Shown here in pieces: positions 1 to 7,609 of a stretch of 56,488 nucleotides of DNA. Source of the stretch: Deltaproteobacteria bacterium (lineage in GTDB: Bacteria; Desulfobacterota; Syntrophobacteria; Syntrophobacterales; Syntrophobacteraceae); the NCBI GenBank assembly GCA_021780695.1, contig JAJXYD010000007.1:1-56488 (forward strand), read 5' to 3'. The translations under genes were made by a program, and so were the position numbers. The notes beneath the pieces were generated by a model that was not told the origin of the DNA, did not search any database, and was given only the letters and a program-made list of their open reading frames with translations. Positions within the stretch are counted from its first letter, which is position 1. Every line of letters begins with the position of its first letter.

Positions 1-1
1 A

Positions 2-91
2 CAAAACATCATGCTTTACATAAAAAGCTATAACGAAAAAAAGGCGGCGCCCTTCAAATGGAACTATACGGGAAAGCCCTGTGCGGCCTAA
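2..91 (+). CDS. IS630-type transposase, C-terminal tail (partial at window edge)
   Basis: The first bases read in one frame to a TAA at 89-91 and give a 29-residue tail containing SYNEKKAAPFKW and YTGKPCAA. The pattern N-x-x-x-A-x-P-F-x-W-x-Y-x-G-K-P-L/C is the characteristic C-terminal end of IS630/Tc1-like DDE transposases. The rest of the gene lies left of the window, so intactness cannot be judged. Its position beside a run of broken genes fits an insertion in an island. The remaining bases up to 206 hold no gene I can support; they should contain the right terminal repeat of the element, which I could not delimit. Confidence 0.7.
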   Translation, partial: QNIMLYIKSYNEKKAAPFKWNYTGKPCAA

Positions 92-206
92 TTATATATC
101 ACTGAATTTAAGGAACGTAACACTAGACTCCGCTTGTATTGCAATCTTAGAGATACTTTTATGACCCGCAAAGGTCATTAACCTTTTCGAGACACGCAAA
201 ATCACA

Positions 207-1046
207 CTACCGACTAGTAGGATTGAAGACATCAAATATCGATACATCATTTATTAATGAAGAACGCGCATAAATGGGTTCATGAGTCCAAGTATTAATA
301 TACTTTGTCCTGTATAGTACTTGATAAGGCACTTTTCCCTTATCCACTATAAATCCTACACCACCCGATGTGGTTGATCCTATAGGTATGTTTCCTTGTA
401 TATAATCGCTTGGCTGCGAGGCCGGATATACAGTTCCATCTACCGTTTTTAACAGGAAGTCAGAATAGAAAATGTTGCCATCCGAACAATTGAGATTGCT
501 AAACTTAATTTCAAGAAACACCATTTCTTTATTTGATTTGTGAGCTTCGTTTAACTGAAACTCATAGCAATGATCGTTGTCAACAGTTACATCCCCAACT
601 TCTATTTGTGTGATGCTAATAACAGTACTATTGGATGGGTCGTTAAATGGTATATTGCAGTCATATACATTTGATAGGTTTCTCAGTCGCGTTTTCGCAC
701 GTGCATTTCCTTGTTCAGCGGCTTTACGGTACAACGCCTTTGCTTTATCGTAATTCTTATCTACCCCAAGGCCCTTTTCGTACATATTTCCAAGATTGCA
801 TTGTGCAACCAAATTCCCTTTGTCAGCGGACTGACGATACATGTTTACTGCCTCAGCGTAGTCTTGTGTAACGCCTTCACCATATTCATACATTACACCA
901 AGGTTGCATATTGCGGAATCGTTGCCTTGAGAAGCCGCCTTGCGATACCATTTCAACGCTAATGCGCAGTCTTTAGTTATACCATAGCCCTTGTCATACA
1001 TATAGCCTACTATACTTTTAGCTTTTGGATCACCATGTTCTGCCAT
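207..1046 (-). CDS. Sel1-repeat protein, downstream half of a gene broken by an in-frame TAA
   Basis: This 279-residue stretch starts inside a Sel1 (SLR) repeat and has three further repeats of the type A-x-x-x-L-G-x-M-Y-E-x-G-x-G-V-x-x-D-Y-x-x-A-x-x-x-Y-R-x-A-A-x-x-G, up to about residue 117. A C-terminal part of about 150 residues follows that I do not recognise. The ATG at 1046 lies mid-repeat and has no ribosome-binding site. The same frame is open for 29 more codons upstream (1047-1133) and encodes a perfect half-repeat (DLKKGIAAYDKADY), ending at the TAA 1134-1136 that terminates the zinc-ribbon/transmembrane ORF. No ATG, GTG or TTG occurs in those 29 codons. The simplest reading is one original protein of about 423 codons: zinc ribbon, membrane segment, Sel1 repeats, extra domain. 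Sel1 proteins are scaffolds for protein contacts; no specific partner can be inferred. Confidence 0.75.
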   Translation of the reverse strand: MAEHGDPKAKSIVGYMYDKGYGITKDCALALKWYRKAASQGNDSAICNLGVMYEYGEGVTQDYAEAVNMYRQSADKGNLVAQCNLGNMYEKGLGVDKNYDKAKALYRKAAEQGNARAKTRLRNLSNVYDCNIPFNDPSNSTVISITQIEVGDVTVDNDHCYEFQLNEAHKSNKEMVFLEIKFSNLNCSDGNIFYSDFLLKTVDGTVYPASQPSDYIQGNIPIGSTTSGGVGFIVDKGKVPYQVLYRTKYINTWTHEPIYARSSLINDVSIFDVFNPTSR

Positions 1047-1133
1047 TGGTTCGAGTAGATGAAAAGCCGTTATATAGTCAGCCTTGTCGTAAGCGGCAAT
1101 ACCTTTTTTTAGGTCATTGTGGACACTGACAAG

Positions 1134-1478
1134 TTACCACACGTACCATAGTGAAATAAGTATACCGACGGCAACAAGGCATCGCAGAACAGTTAATTTG
1201 TTATTTATACTTGGTCGATTGTCCGGTTGGACTTTATCCTTTTTAGGAAGCTCCGTCTGTACGAATTGCCCCGATTCTAGCGTGTGTTCAGGCTCTGGTG
1301 GGGGCGGAGGAACGAATTTGCTGTATATCAGTCCACATTTCGGACATTCTAGTTTCGAATAGTATTCATCATCATTGGGTTGCCGCTGGTAACCACATTT
1401 AGGGCAAATAGTGGAAGCGTCGTGGGGTATTCCGCCTTCTAAACACATCTTATCCCCCATAGAAAATAGCCTCTCCAT
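1134..1478 (-). CDS. Zinc-ribbon membrane protein, upstream half of broken Sel1 gene
   Basis: The 114-residue product has a zinc ribbon with two Cys pairs (CPKCGYQ near residue 25 and CPKCGLIY near 45), a Pro-rich linker (PPPPPEPE), and a hydrophobic C-terminal segment (LRCLVAVGILISLWYVW) that looks like one transmembrane helix. It then stops at TAA, directly in frame with the Sel1 repeats downstream. Zinc ribbon, one membrane helix and an extracytoplasmic or cytoplasmic repeat domain is a common bacterial layout, so this is most likely the N-terminal half of one protein. Starts at 1478, 1460 and 1448 are all possible; 1460 has GGAGAGG nine bases upstream. It follows the Cys-rich gene by 14 bases on the same strand. 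Confidence 0.65.
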   Translation of the reverse strand: MERLFSMGDKMCLEGGIPHDASTICPKCGYQRQPNDDEYYSKLECPKCGLIYSKFVPPPPPEPEHTLESGQFVQTELPKKDKVQPDNRPSINNKLTVLRCLVAVGILISLWYVW

Positions 1479-1492
1479 CAGTTAGAGTATTT

Positions 1493-1801
1493 TCACCTGT
1501 CCAGATTGTCACAATTCGATTCACAACGAAGACACTGGCTCCCACATGTGGCGGAGCATCTTGAGACTTGTTCAGAAGAAAGATTCAGGTTCCCGGCATC
1601 GGAGGTAGTATATGAGCCAAGGGACTGGCATCTTTCCAAGCATGCCTGATATTCGGTGTGGCATGAATTTCGGCAATCCAGAGTACCGCTCGATGGTCCC
1701 GCCGAAGAGGTCGGTAAGGAATACAGCAGAACGGTGGTGCATATACATGCACCTATCGAAAACCGCTCCCATGCAAACTTCAGGAAATGAGCTATTTTCA
1801 T
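1493..1801 (-). CDS. Small secreted Cys-rich protein, unknown function
   Basis: The 102-residue product begins MKIAHFLKFAWERF and has a hydrophobic stretch (ACICTTVLLYSLPTSSAG) ending in an Ala-Gly that suits signal-peptidase cleavage near residue 35. The mature part is short and has about nine cysteines in CxxxC/CxxC-like spacing (RNSCHTEYQACLERC, SRCSATCGSQCLRC), suggesting a disulfide-stabilised or metal-binding periplasmic protein. I do not recognise the family. The first 14 codons and about 90 bp upstream are duplicated almost exactly at 2942-3072. A 19-codon ORF (MNGIDRKKLM...) ends in TGA overlapping this ATG (TGATG), so translational coupling to a short leader is possible. Confidence 0.55.
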   Translation of the reverse strand: MKIAHFLKFAWERFSIGACICTTVLLYSLPTSSAGPSSGTLDCRNSCHTEYQACLERCQSLGSYTTSDAGNLNLSSEQVSRCSATCGSQCLRCESNCDNLDR

Positions 1802-1890
1802 CAGAGGCCCCCAATCCGCTCCGCAGTGCTCATAAGCTTCTTACGGTCTATCCCGTTCATTTATTTTCACCAACCCATTCTACCATAAAG
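1760..1890. repeat. Direct repeat copy A (131 bp)
   Basis: Identical to 2942-3072 except for two adjacent-region mismatches (1870 and 1871). It covers the first 14 codons of the Cys-rich gene and its upstream region, so a promoter/start module has been copied. Identity stops abruptly at both ends. Confidence 0.95.
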
Positions 1891-2029
1891 AACAGGCAAT
1901 AGGTTTGGACCTTCTCCGACATAAGCTTGCCGCAGGCGGCGCATATTGTCCAATAGTTGTAGGCAAACCGATACCATACTTCCGCTATTATCTAGGTTAA
2001 TTCAAGCGTAAAGGCGTATATTACAGACA

Positions 2030-2377
2030 TCACTGTATCTCCAAAAAACAGGACGAAAATATAAGTCCACTTTGACCCTTCTTTGGCCCATCTTGAACTA
2101 CTACAGACGAAAAAGGACCAGATTGACCATTCATATACACTTTCGTTCCAGCAGGAACAGCAACCGATAATTGGCTACATGTTGTACCTCGTGCGCCAGT
2201 ACGAACAATTTCGTTATGGCATGACGCTGCCCCTTCTTCTGTGTCATACATGTATACATACCCATTATACCCGTATGTATTGTCGTCTGATCTGACCACA
2301 ATGATACCCATACCACTCGCAAATACCTGAGTCGCCAAACCTAATACTAAGCCAACTATCAACACTATTTTTTTCAT
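2030..2377 (-). CDS. Small exported protein, unknown function
   Basis: The 115-residue product has a textbook signal peptide: MKK, a hydrophobic core IVLIVGLVLGLATQV, and a cleavage site at VFASG. The mature part is about 93 residues, Gly/Ser/Tyr-rich, with two or three cysteines (ASCHNE, TTCSQL, SSCFLE) and no motif I recognise. AAAAGGATTATC precedes the ATG and supplies a ribosome-binding site. It shares strand and export signal with the Cys-rich gene downstream, but the 228-bp gap between them makes an operon uncertain. It is separated from the DUF429 remnant upstream by a terminator-like hairpin. Confidence 0.65.
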   Translation of the reverse strand: MKKIVLIVGLVLGLATQVFASGMGIIVVRSDDNTYGYNGYVYMYDTEEGAASCHNEIVRTGARGTTCSQLSVAVPAGTKVYMNGQSGPFSSVVVQDGPKKGQSGLIFSSCFLEIQ

Positions 2378-2453
2378 GATAATCCTTTTAGTTTAATTAA
2401 GAAAGTTAAAGTTATTTTTCACAATGCGATGACTTGTTGCTCCTCCTTTGGAT

Positions 2454-2472
2454 AAAAGGCAGGTGCCTTTTT
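2454..2472. terminator. Hairpin with U-tract, bidirectional
   Basis: AAAAGGC-AGGT-GCCTTTTT forms a 7-bp stem with a 4-base loop and A/T tracts on both sides, so it could end transcripts in either direction. It lies just past the end of the DUF429 remnant on the minus strand and before the start of the exported-protein gene. Confidence 0.6.
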
Positions 2473-2565
2473 ACAAGCAGCCAAATCCCCATTATACAGA
2501 GGGTCGGGGAATGCAGCTTTGAAAAAGGTCGGAAGCGCCCCCAACCAACCAATTTTTCATATATT

Positions 2566-2941
2566 TCATCTTCTCTTTATCCAAAACCATCCTTCATTTC
2601 GGGTTTCATCGATGCCGATTGGTGTGGTGGCATCACTTGGAGCCAGAGCGCTTCCTGTGAGAAAATCCGTTCCCGCCAGCCAAGACGCAAATTACTGCAT
2701 CGAGTGTGTTTGCATCCAACTCCGCAAGGGACGGGTCAATCTCGAATTGAATATGTTTTTTTCAGGCCCTCCAGAATTTGTCGGCGAACGTTCCCGTGTT
2801 CCTTCTTTTTGTGGCCCATCGATGGAAGACCGTAGGAAACGAGCGAACCGGCTGGATAGACTTCAATGGCAGCGGCCCTCTCAGCGAAATCAGGCTCCCA
2901 TGCGAGTGGAACCGGAAGGTCCGTGCTCTTAATGGTCGTTC
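2566..2941 (-). pseudogene. DUF429 family gene remnant, 5'-truncated with two frameshifts
   Basis: Three segments in different minus-strand frames reconstruct the C-terminal half of a DUF429 protein: first LPVPLAWEPDFAERAAAIEVYPAG continuing to RRQILEGLKK, then IDPSLAELDANTLDAVICVLAG, then TDFLTGSALAPSDAT and RNEGWFWIKRR before a TGA at 2566-2568. The order (xxEVYPA, RxxIL, LDAxxCxLAG, EGWxWI) is the family signature. The N-terminal part with the acidic active-site residue is missing: at 2941/2942 it joins copy B of the 131-bp repeat, which supplies a foreign start (MKIAHFLKFAWERF) in the wrong frame. DUF429 proteins have an RNase-H-like predicted nuclease fold. This copy cannot make a functional product. 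Confidence 0.75.
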
Positions 2942-3072
2942 AAACCGCTCCCATGCAAACTTCAGGAAATGAGCTATTTTCATCAGAGGCCCCCAATCCG
3001 CTCCGCAGTGCTCATAAGCTTCTTACGGTCTATCCCGTTCATTTATTTTCAATAACCCATTCTACCATAAAG
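2942..3072. repeat. Direct repeat copy B (131 bp)
   Basis: Second copy of the module at 1760-1890. It sits directly against the truncated 5' end of the DUF429 remnant, marking a recombination junction at 2941/2942. Confidence 0.95.
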
Positions 3073-3170
3073 CGGCGGTAATAAATTACCGAAAAATCGT
3101 CATGAGCGGGTATTTCTTGGGTGTCAACCGCCCCATCCTGTGCGCCATATTCTGTCACGGAGGGGCTAAG

Positions 3171-3494
3171 ATGAACTATTCACGCGCCGCTTTGGGCAAG
3201 CGAATCCAGAAATTAAGGCAGAAGGTGGGTTTAACGCAAGAACAATTAGCCGAGAAGGCTGAGATTTCGCCGAAAAATATTGGAGAATTTGAGCGCGGTC
3301 GAGGGAATCCGACTTTATCGAGCTTGGAAAATCTGGCCGTTGCGCTCGGCATAACGATGGCTGAGTTATTTGACTATGAGTTCGAGGGGCTTTCCGTGAT
3401 GGAGCTAAAGAAACTCGTTTGCGACAGTATAAACAGGACCAGCGGTGAAGATTGTAAGCTGTATTACCGTTTACTGAGGGTTCTGACCAAATAG
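3171..3494 (+). CDS. XRE-family HTH regulator (controller-like)
   Basis: The ATG at 3171 is chosen because GGAGGGGC lies seven bases upstream; a longer frame from 3102 adds residues unlike the family. The 107-residue protein has a Cro/CI-type helix-turn-helix at about residues 8-64 (LGKRIQKLRQKVGLTQEQLA, then NIGEFERGRGNPTLSSLENLA) followed by a short acidic C-terminal helix. It is somewhat longer than typical restriction-modification C proteins (about 80 residues) but has the same architecture. Being upstream of the methyltransferase/endonuclease genes on the same strand makes it a candidate controller of that cassette. An independent island regulator is equally possible because two unknown genes and 1.6 kb intervene. 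Confidence 0.85.
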   Translation: MNYSRAALGKRIQKLRQKVGLTQEQLAEKAEISPKNIGEFERGRGNPTLSSLENLAVALGITMAELFDYEFEGLSVMELKKLVCDSINRTSGEDCKLYYRLLRVLTK

Positions 3495-3541
3495 AACCCC
3501 AAATCATTGCCGGGAGTCAAGGAGAAGAAAGCGGGGGGCCA

Positions 3542-3706
3542 TCATAGGCGGAGGCTCAAGCTTCTGATTCGCCGCAAAATTGCTTTTTTTGCTATGACCG
3601 ATATCGATGTGTCCCGCAAATAATTGCGCATTAACTTTTCGATTTCTGTGAGGATGTCTTCCTCAACTGGCTCTGGAAGCGGTATTGGTCGGAGTCTGCG
3701 CGGCAT
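3542..3706 (-). CDS. Small basic protein, unknown
   Basis: An ORF of 54 residues starts with ATG at 3706 after GGGAGATGAT, a convincing ribosome-binding site. The protein has an N-terminal Pro/Arg part (MPRRLRPIPLPEPVEED), a central helix, and a very basic tail (KKAILRRIRSLSLRL). No family is recognised. It lies between and opposite to the XRE gene and the following hypothetical gene. It could be a short DNA-associated or leader-like protein, or chance. Confidence 0.4.
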   Translation of the reverse strand: MPRRLRPIPLPEPVEEDILTEIEKLMRNYLRDTSISVIAKKAILRRIRSLSLRL

Positions 3707-3883
3707 ATCATCTCCCGAAAAACGTTATTCTTTAATTAATATAAAAGAATCAAAATGGTCACAACAGAGGCCATCATACCGACCAGTCGTCAATCGCATC
3801 TAGCAAGTTCGTGGCGTTTTGAAATAAGTTCAATAGCAAAAACATCGATAATTCTATTATCAACAAGCACTATAACATTCATA

Positions 3884-3912
3884 TTGACAATATATCTTGA
3901 GTGTGGTAGTAT
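3884..3912 (+). promoter_or_regulatory. Sigma70-type promoter
   Basis: Perfect -35 TTGACA, 17-base spacer and -10 TAGTAT (5 of 6) in AT-rich DNA. Transcription should start near 3919, about 40 bases before the unknown gene that begins at 3959. Confidence 0.7.
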
Positions 3913-3958
3913 ATGTTGTGCCATTATAGCTACTGATGCAAGTGCCAATATATAGAGT

Positions 3959-4750
3959 ATGCTCGATATGGACAGATTGATTAATATTCTTCCGAACGGC
4001 TTAAAGCTAAGCACACATCATGATAATAGAAATGTAGTTCCGATTGTCAACAATGGTGGATTCTGTATTGGCTCCATCAAATTTTTTAATGGGGGTCTAT
4101 CGGCTCAAGTCTTTGCCTGTCCCGATTTGTTTTTACTTTTTCCCTTTGAACCTCCCGATGGGATTTACAAGACTTCGATTCCGCCACTCAGCACGTTACC
4201 CTCCAACCTCGTTTCAGATTGGTGGAATTCAGTTTTAAACGCCCCATTGACTCTAGGACTGGAGAATGAATTCCATATCCAAACGGACAAATTGATGGGT
4301 GTAGGGCTGCGATTTCGTAGCGTTTTTCTGTCTGTGACCGTGTGGTCAGTCGAAAGTTCACCAGCAAAACCAGTTTGGAAGCGCATCCGTGAACAGCATC
4401 CGAATCTTCGGTCTTCACTGGCCGATATTTCACCACGTAGAGCCACGAAAAGGCCCACAAGGGTGAAGCTGGTCGGATGTGACGGTTGGAGTGATGACCA
4501 GATAGATGGCCTAGCCGATGTCGGCGATAAGTGGGTTTCCTTCGTGTCCCGCAAAGGTGAAGAACCGCAAATTTTACCGGGAGCCGAGTTCCCGAAGGAC
4601 AATTACCCATCTTATCGCCACTTTATAGAGGTTATGGGGAAATGGATGCCTGATACCCTTATGCTCCTAGAGCCAATTCCTGTCAGGTCGTTGGAATTTG
4701 AAGATTTGATAGATATCTGCCGCCAACGTTTCTCAGCATATAAAGCGTAA
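3959..4750 (+). CDS. Hypothetical protein in restriction cassette neighbourhood
   Basis: The 263-residue soluble protein has no signal peptide or membrane segment and no motif I recognise. It is moderately rich in aromatic and Pro residues (FLLFPFEPPDGIYK, DWWNSV, GWSDDQIDG). A strong promoter lies just upstream. It precedes a 64-residue gene and then the Vsr/methyltransferase/endonuclease genes on the same strand, so it may be cotranscribed island cargo. The start at 3959 has a weak ribosome-binding site; the ATG at 3968 is an alternative. The ORF is long, with no competing ORF of better quality, so it is probably real. Confidence 0.65.
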   Translation: MLDMDRLINILPNGLKLSTHHDNRNVVPIVNNGGFCIGSIKFFNGGLSAQVFACPDLFLLFPFEPPDGIYKTSIPPLSTLPSNLVSDWWNSVLNAPLTLGLENEFHIQTDKLMGVGLRFRSVFLSVTVWSVESSPAKPVWKRIREQHPNLRSSLADISPRRATKRPTRVKLVGCDGWSDDQIDGLADVGDKWVSFVSRKGEEPQILPGAEFPKDNYPSYRHFIEVMGKWMPDTLMLLEPIPVRSLEFEDLIDICRQRFSAYKA

Positions 4751-4784
4751 TGTGGAGACGAGGTAGAGAGGGGTACAGAACCAC

Positions 4785-4979
4785 ATGAGGGCAATTCTCA
4801 TCGGCAACGATGGCACACGCGAGGAGGTCGAATTCGACCCCGCCAGAGCGACCGTGGAGGATATCATCTTCGATTTTCTCAGGAGGGAGATGATGGATTA
4901 TCACAACGAAGAGATTGACCTTGTCGATATGTGGGCGGACTGGCGCTCCTATGTGAGTGTCACCGTGGAAGAAGAATAG
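4785..4979 (+). CDS. Small acidic protein, unknown
   Basis: The 64-residue, strongly acidic product (MRAILIGNDGTREEVEFDPA ... EEIDLVDMWADW) has no recognised domain. It ends with TAG, showing that TAG acts as a normal terminator in this island. It starts 34 bases after the preceding unknown gene and is likely cotranscribed with it. The opening beta-hairpin-like pattern followed by a helix is compatible with a small antirestriction or regulatory protein, but that is speculation. Confidence 0.55.
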   Translation: MRAILIGNDGTREEVEFDPARATVEDIIFDFLRREMMDYHNEEIDLVDMWADWRSYVSVTVEEE

Positions 4980-5137
4980 GACCATTGGCCAGCGCAGGTT
5001 CCCGCCCGTGGTCGCCCCCGCTAAACCATTTCGGTTCGCCTCACCGCACTCGTCCATTTCTATCTTCAATCATCCCCAAAGATGATGTAAACTACCGTTG
5101 GTCGGTATAATCCAGTCAGATGCGGTGGGGTGTTCGA

Positions 5138-5551
5138 ATGGCAGATACTCTTACGCCCGAAGAGCGCAGTGAACGCATGGGGCGGGTCCGTGATCGGGAT
5201 AGTAAAGCTGAAATGACCGTCCGAAGGTTGGTTCACTCCTTGGGCTATCGTTATCGACTGCATGTCGCCGATTTACCGGGAAGACCGGACCTTGTTTTTC
5301 GGAAGCTTAAGAAAATTATTTTTGTTCACGGGTGTTTTTGGCATCGCCATGATAGCTGCGGACTCGCCCGCCTGCCAAAATCTAGGTTGGAATTTTGGCT
5401 TCCCAAATTACAACGGAACAAGGAGAGGGATGCGGAAATAATGGAAAGGCTCGAAGGGGAAGGCTGGTCGGTTCGGGTCATATGGGAATGTGAAGTATCG
5501 AGCAGGGATGTGCTTGTTAACAAAATCAAAGATTTTCTTGGGGCGGCATAA
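5138..5551 (+). CDS. vsr: Very short patch repair (Vsr) endonuclease
   Basis: The 137-residue protein matches the Vsr family end to end. Residues known to be catalytic in E. coli Vsr are present at the same numbers: E25, D51 (PGRPDLVF) and H69 (CFWHRH), with zinc-site Cys/His residues around HGCFWHRHDSC. Vsr nicks 5' of the T in T:G mismatches produced by deamination of 5-methylcytosine, so it protects the host from mutation caused by the adjacent m5C methyltransferase. The ATG at 5138 begins the family-typical MADTLTPEERSERM; an upstream ATG at 5120 adds unrelated residues. Its TAA overlaps the methyltransferase ATG by one base (TAATG), a translationally coupled pair. Confidence 0.95.
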   Translation: MADTLTPEERSERMGRVRDRDSKAEMTVRRLVHSLGYRYRLHVADLPGRPDLVFRKLKKIIFVHGCFWHRHDSCGLARLPKSRLEFWLPKLQRNKERDAEIMERLEGEGWSVRVIWECEVSSRDVLVNKIKDFLGAA

Positions 5552-6729
5552 TGGCTTCGATAGAGTTGTTCGCTGGCGCTGGCGGACTCGGAATGGGAAT
5601 GTCAAAAGCAGGTTTTCATCACGTTGCGGTAATCGAATGGGACCGTGATGCCTGCGCGACCATCCGAGATAATCAAAAAAGGGGCAGCGGTCTTGTTCAG
5701 GGCTGGCCTATTGTCCGTGCCGATATTCGGGATTTTTCCTTCTGTAATCTCGCGGGGAAAATCGATGTAATCTCCGGTGGCCCGCCGTGTCAGCCGTTCT
5801 CACTTGGCGGAAAACACAAGGGTTACTTGGATAGCCGGGACATGTTCCCTCATGCTATACGCGCAGTCAGGGAAATTAAACCGAAGGCTTTCATTCTCGA
5901 AAACGTCAAAGGACTCACTCGCGCCACTTTCATCAACTACGTCGAATATATCAAGCTTCAGCTCAGTTTCCCCATGGTCATCAAGAAACCAAATGAAGAA
6001 TGGTTCGACCATTTGGGCAGGTTGGAGCGGCTTAGGACTAAAGGCCGCTATCACGGTCTTCAATATAACGTCATTTCCCGTGTTTTAAACGCTGCTAACT
6101 TCGGTGTCCCTCAACGGCGGGAAAGGTTCTTCATAGCTGGGTTCAGGACCGATTTGGGGATAGAATGGAACTTCCCCGATGAAACTCATTCCCGTGAGGC
6201 CCTCCTTTGGGACCAATGGGTTTCGGGTATATATTGGGAAAGGCACCAGCTTCCAAAGAAACGATTACCCGAACCACCGAAGGATATTTCCAAGATTTCA
6301 AGGCTTCCTGAGCGCCCCTCTGCCGCTGCTTGGCTAACGGTGAGGGATGCGATTCATGACCTACCCGACCCCGAAAGGGAAGCGTCATCACGGTCAATTC
6401 CAAATCATATCTTTCAATCCGGTGCTCGTCCATATGTTGGCCATACAGGAAGTCCCCTCGATGAACCAGCCAAGACACTGAAGGCCGGAGATCATGGAGT
6501 TCCCGGTGGAGAAAACATGTTGTTAAAACCTGACGACAGTGTCCGTTATTTTACAGTCAGGGAAAGCGCTAGACTCCAGACCTTTCCAGACGACTATGTT
6601 TTCACCGGCTCATGGACCGAGAATATGCGTCAACTTGGCAATGCTGTCCCTGTCAGGCTTGCGGAAGTCATCGCTACCAGCATACAAGAACATTTATCAG
6701 CCAGCGGAACTCGCGTTGCTTCGATTTAG
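5551..6729 (+). CDS. DNA (cytosine-5) methyltransferase of the Eco29kI-like R-M system
   Basis: The 392-residue enzyme has the ordered m5C motifs: motif I FAGAGGLGMGM (residues 7-17), motif IV GGPPCQPF with nucleophile C80, motif VI ENVKGL (about 117), motif VIII QRRERFFIAGF (about 188), a target-recognition stretch, and motif X QLGNAVPVRLAEVIA (about 360). It transfers a methyl group from SAM to cytosine, protecting host DNA from the cognate endonuclease encoded eight bases downstream. If the endonuclease shares Eco29kI specificity, the site would be CCGCGG, but the target-recognition region was not compared. It terminates with TAG. Vsr and R genes on either side make this a self-contained cassette. 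Confidence 0.95.
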   Translation: MASIELFAGAGGLGMGMSKAGFHHVAVIEWDRDACATIRDNQKRGSGLVQGWPIVRADIRDFSFCNLAGKIDVISGGPPCQPFSLGGKHKGYLDSRDMFPHAIRAVREIKPKAFILENVKGLTRATFINYVEYIKLQLSFPMVIKKPNEEWFDHLGRLERLRTKGRYHGLQYNVISRVLNAANFGVPQRRERFFIAGFRTDLGIEWNFPDETHSREALLWDQWVSGIYWERHQLPKKRLPEPPKDISKISRLPERPSAAAWLTVRDAIHDLPDPEREASSRSIPNHIFQSGARPYVGHTGSPLDEPAKTLKAGDHGVPGGENMLLKPDDSVRYFTVRESARLQTFPDDYVFTGSWTENMRQLGNAVPVRLAEVIATSIQEHLSASGTRVASI

Positions 6730-6737
6730 GTATAACG

Positions 6738-7586
6738 ATGATACGGAAAAAAGAGGACGTTGCCACCCAACTCATAGATAATTTACGGACGAACATCGAG
6801 GCCATCCGACAAGAGGCGAAGTCGAACAGCATTACAGCGGCTCGTCGGAATCGGCTCAATCAGGAGATCCAGAAGGTCGGTCTTGAAGTCGAGGAACTTC
6901 TGCGGGATATAGACCCCATTAAGCTTCCACCGGCCATGTTCGACCCCGCCAATCCCAACCTCGTCGGTCGATTCATTGCCTTGGCGCTCGTTTCTCAGCC
7001 GCTTGTTCCCTTGGTCGAGGTCGTTGATTTCTATGGCGCGGGAGTGTATGCGATTTATTATCGGGGCGAATTTGATGCCTATCAACCGATATCGGGCAAG
7101 GAAGTACCCATCTACGTTGGCAAGGCCGACCCTGATACAGCCACGGCCAGAACGCCCATCGAACAAAAGGCGAGGCTATCAGGCAGGTTGAAAGAACACC
7201 GCAAAAATATCGCAAAAGCCACAACCACCTTGGACGTTTCGGACTTCGATTGCCGGTACCTTGTGGTTCAGAGCGGCTGGGAAAAACCCGCCGAGTCCTT
7301 CTTGATCGACTTCTTTAAGCCTGTTTGGAACAATGAAACGGCCATTTGCTACGGTCTAGGAAAGCATGGGGATGCCGCCGAAACAAGGGCGAACAAACGG
7401 TCCCCATGGGATACCATGCACCCCGGTCGCTCATGGGCCGTGAAAACGGTGGAAGATGCTATGCCAGAGGCAACAATCCGAACAAAATTAACCGCTCATT
7501 TTACCAGCGCCGAAGCAAGTGGCAGGCTCTTCAACGATAGAACCGATGTGCTTAATGCCTTTATTGAAGGTCTGAAATTCTCGTGA
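6738..7586 (+). CDS. Eco29kI-family GIY-YIG restriction endonuclease
   Basis: Starting at ATG 6738, just after the methyltransferase stop, this gives 282 residues. The GIY-YIG fold is seen as GVYAIYYRG (about 102-110) and IYVGKA (125-130). The six residues important in R.Eco29kI all have counterparts: Y104, Y126, R150 and H154 (RLKEH), E186 (PAESFL) and N198 (PVWN), with the same R-H spacing of 4 and E-N spacing of 12. Eco29kI cuts CCGC^GG. N-terminal residues 1-60 are a probable coiled coil, longer than in Eco29kI itself. The methyltransferase and Vsr upstream complete the system. Exact specificity remains inferred. Confidence 0.92.
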   Translation: MIRKKEDVATQLIDNLRTNIEAIRQEAKSNSITAARRNRLNQEIQKVGLEVEELLRDIDPIKLPPAMFDPANPNLVGRFIALALVSQPLVPLVEVVDFYGAGVYAIYYRGEFDAYQPISGKEVPIYVGKADPDTATARTPIEQKARLSGRLKEHRKNIAKATTTLDVSDFDCRYLVVQSGWEKPAESFLIDFFKPVWNNETAICYGLGKHGDAAETRANKRSPWDTMHPGRSWAVKTVEDAMPEATIRTKLTAHFTSAEASGRLFNDRTDVLNAFIEGLKFS

Positions 7587-7609
7587 TTGTAGCGAATTCC
7601 ATTTTAAAC

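Noticed and set aside
3755..3955. 66-codon plus-strand ORF and 74-codon minus-strand ORF in this AT-rich stretch
   Set aside because: Both are hydrophobic, lack ribosome-binding sites and overlap a strong promoter.
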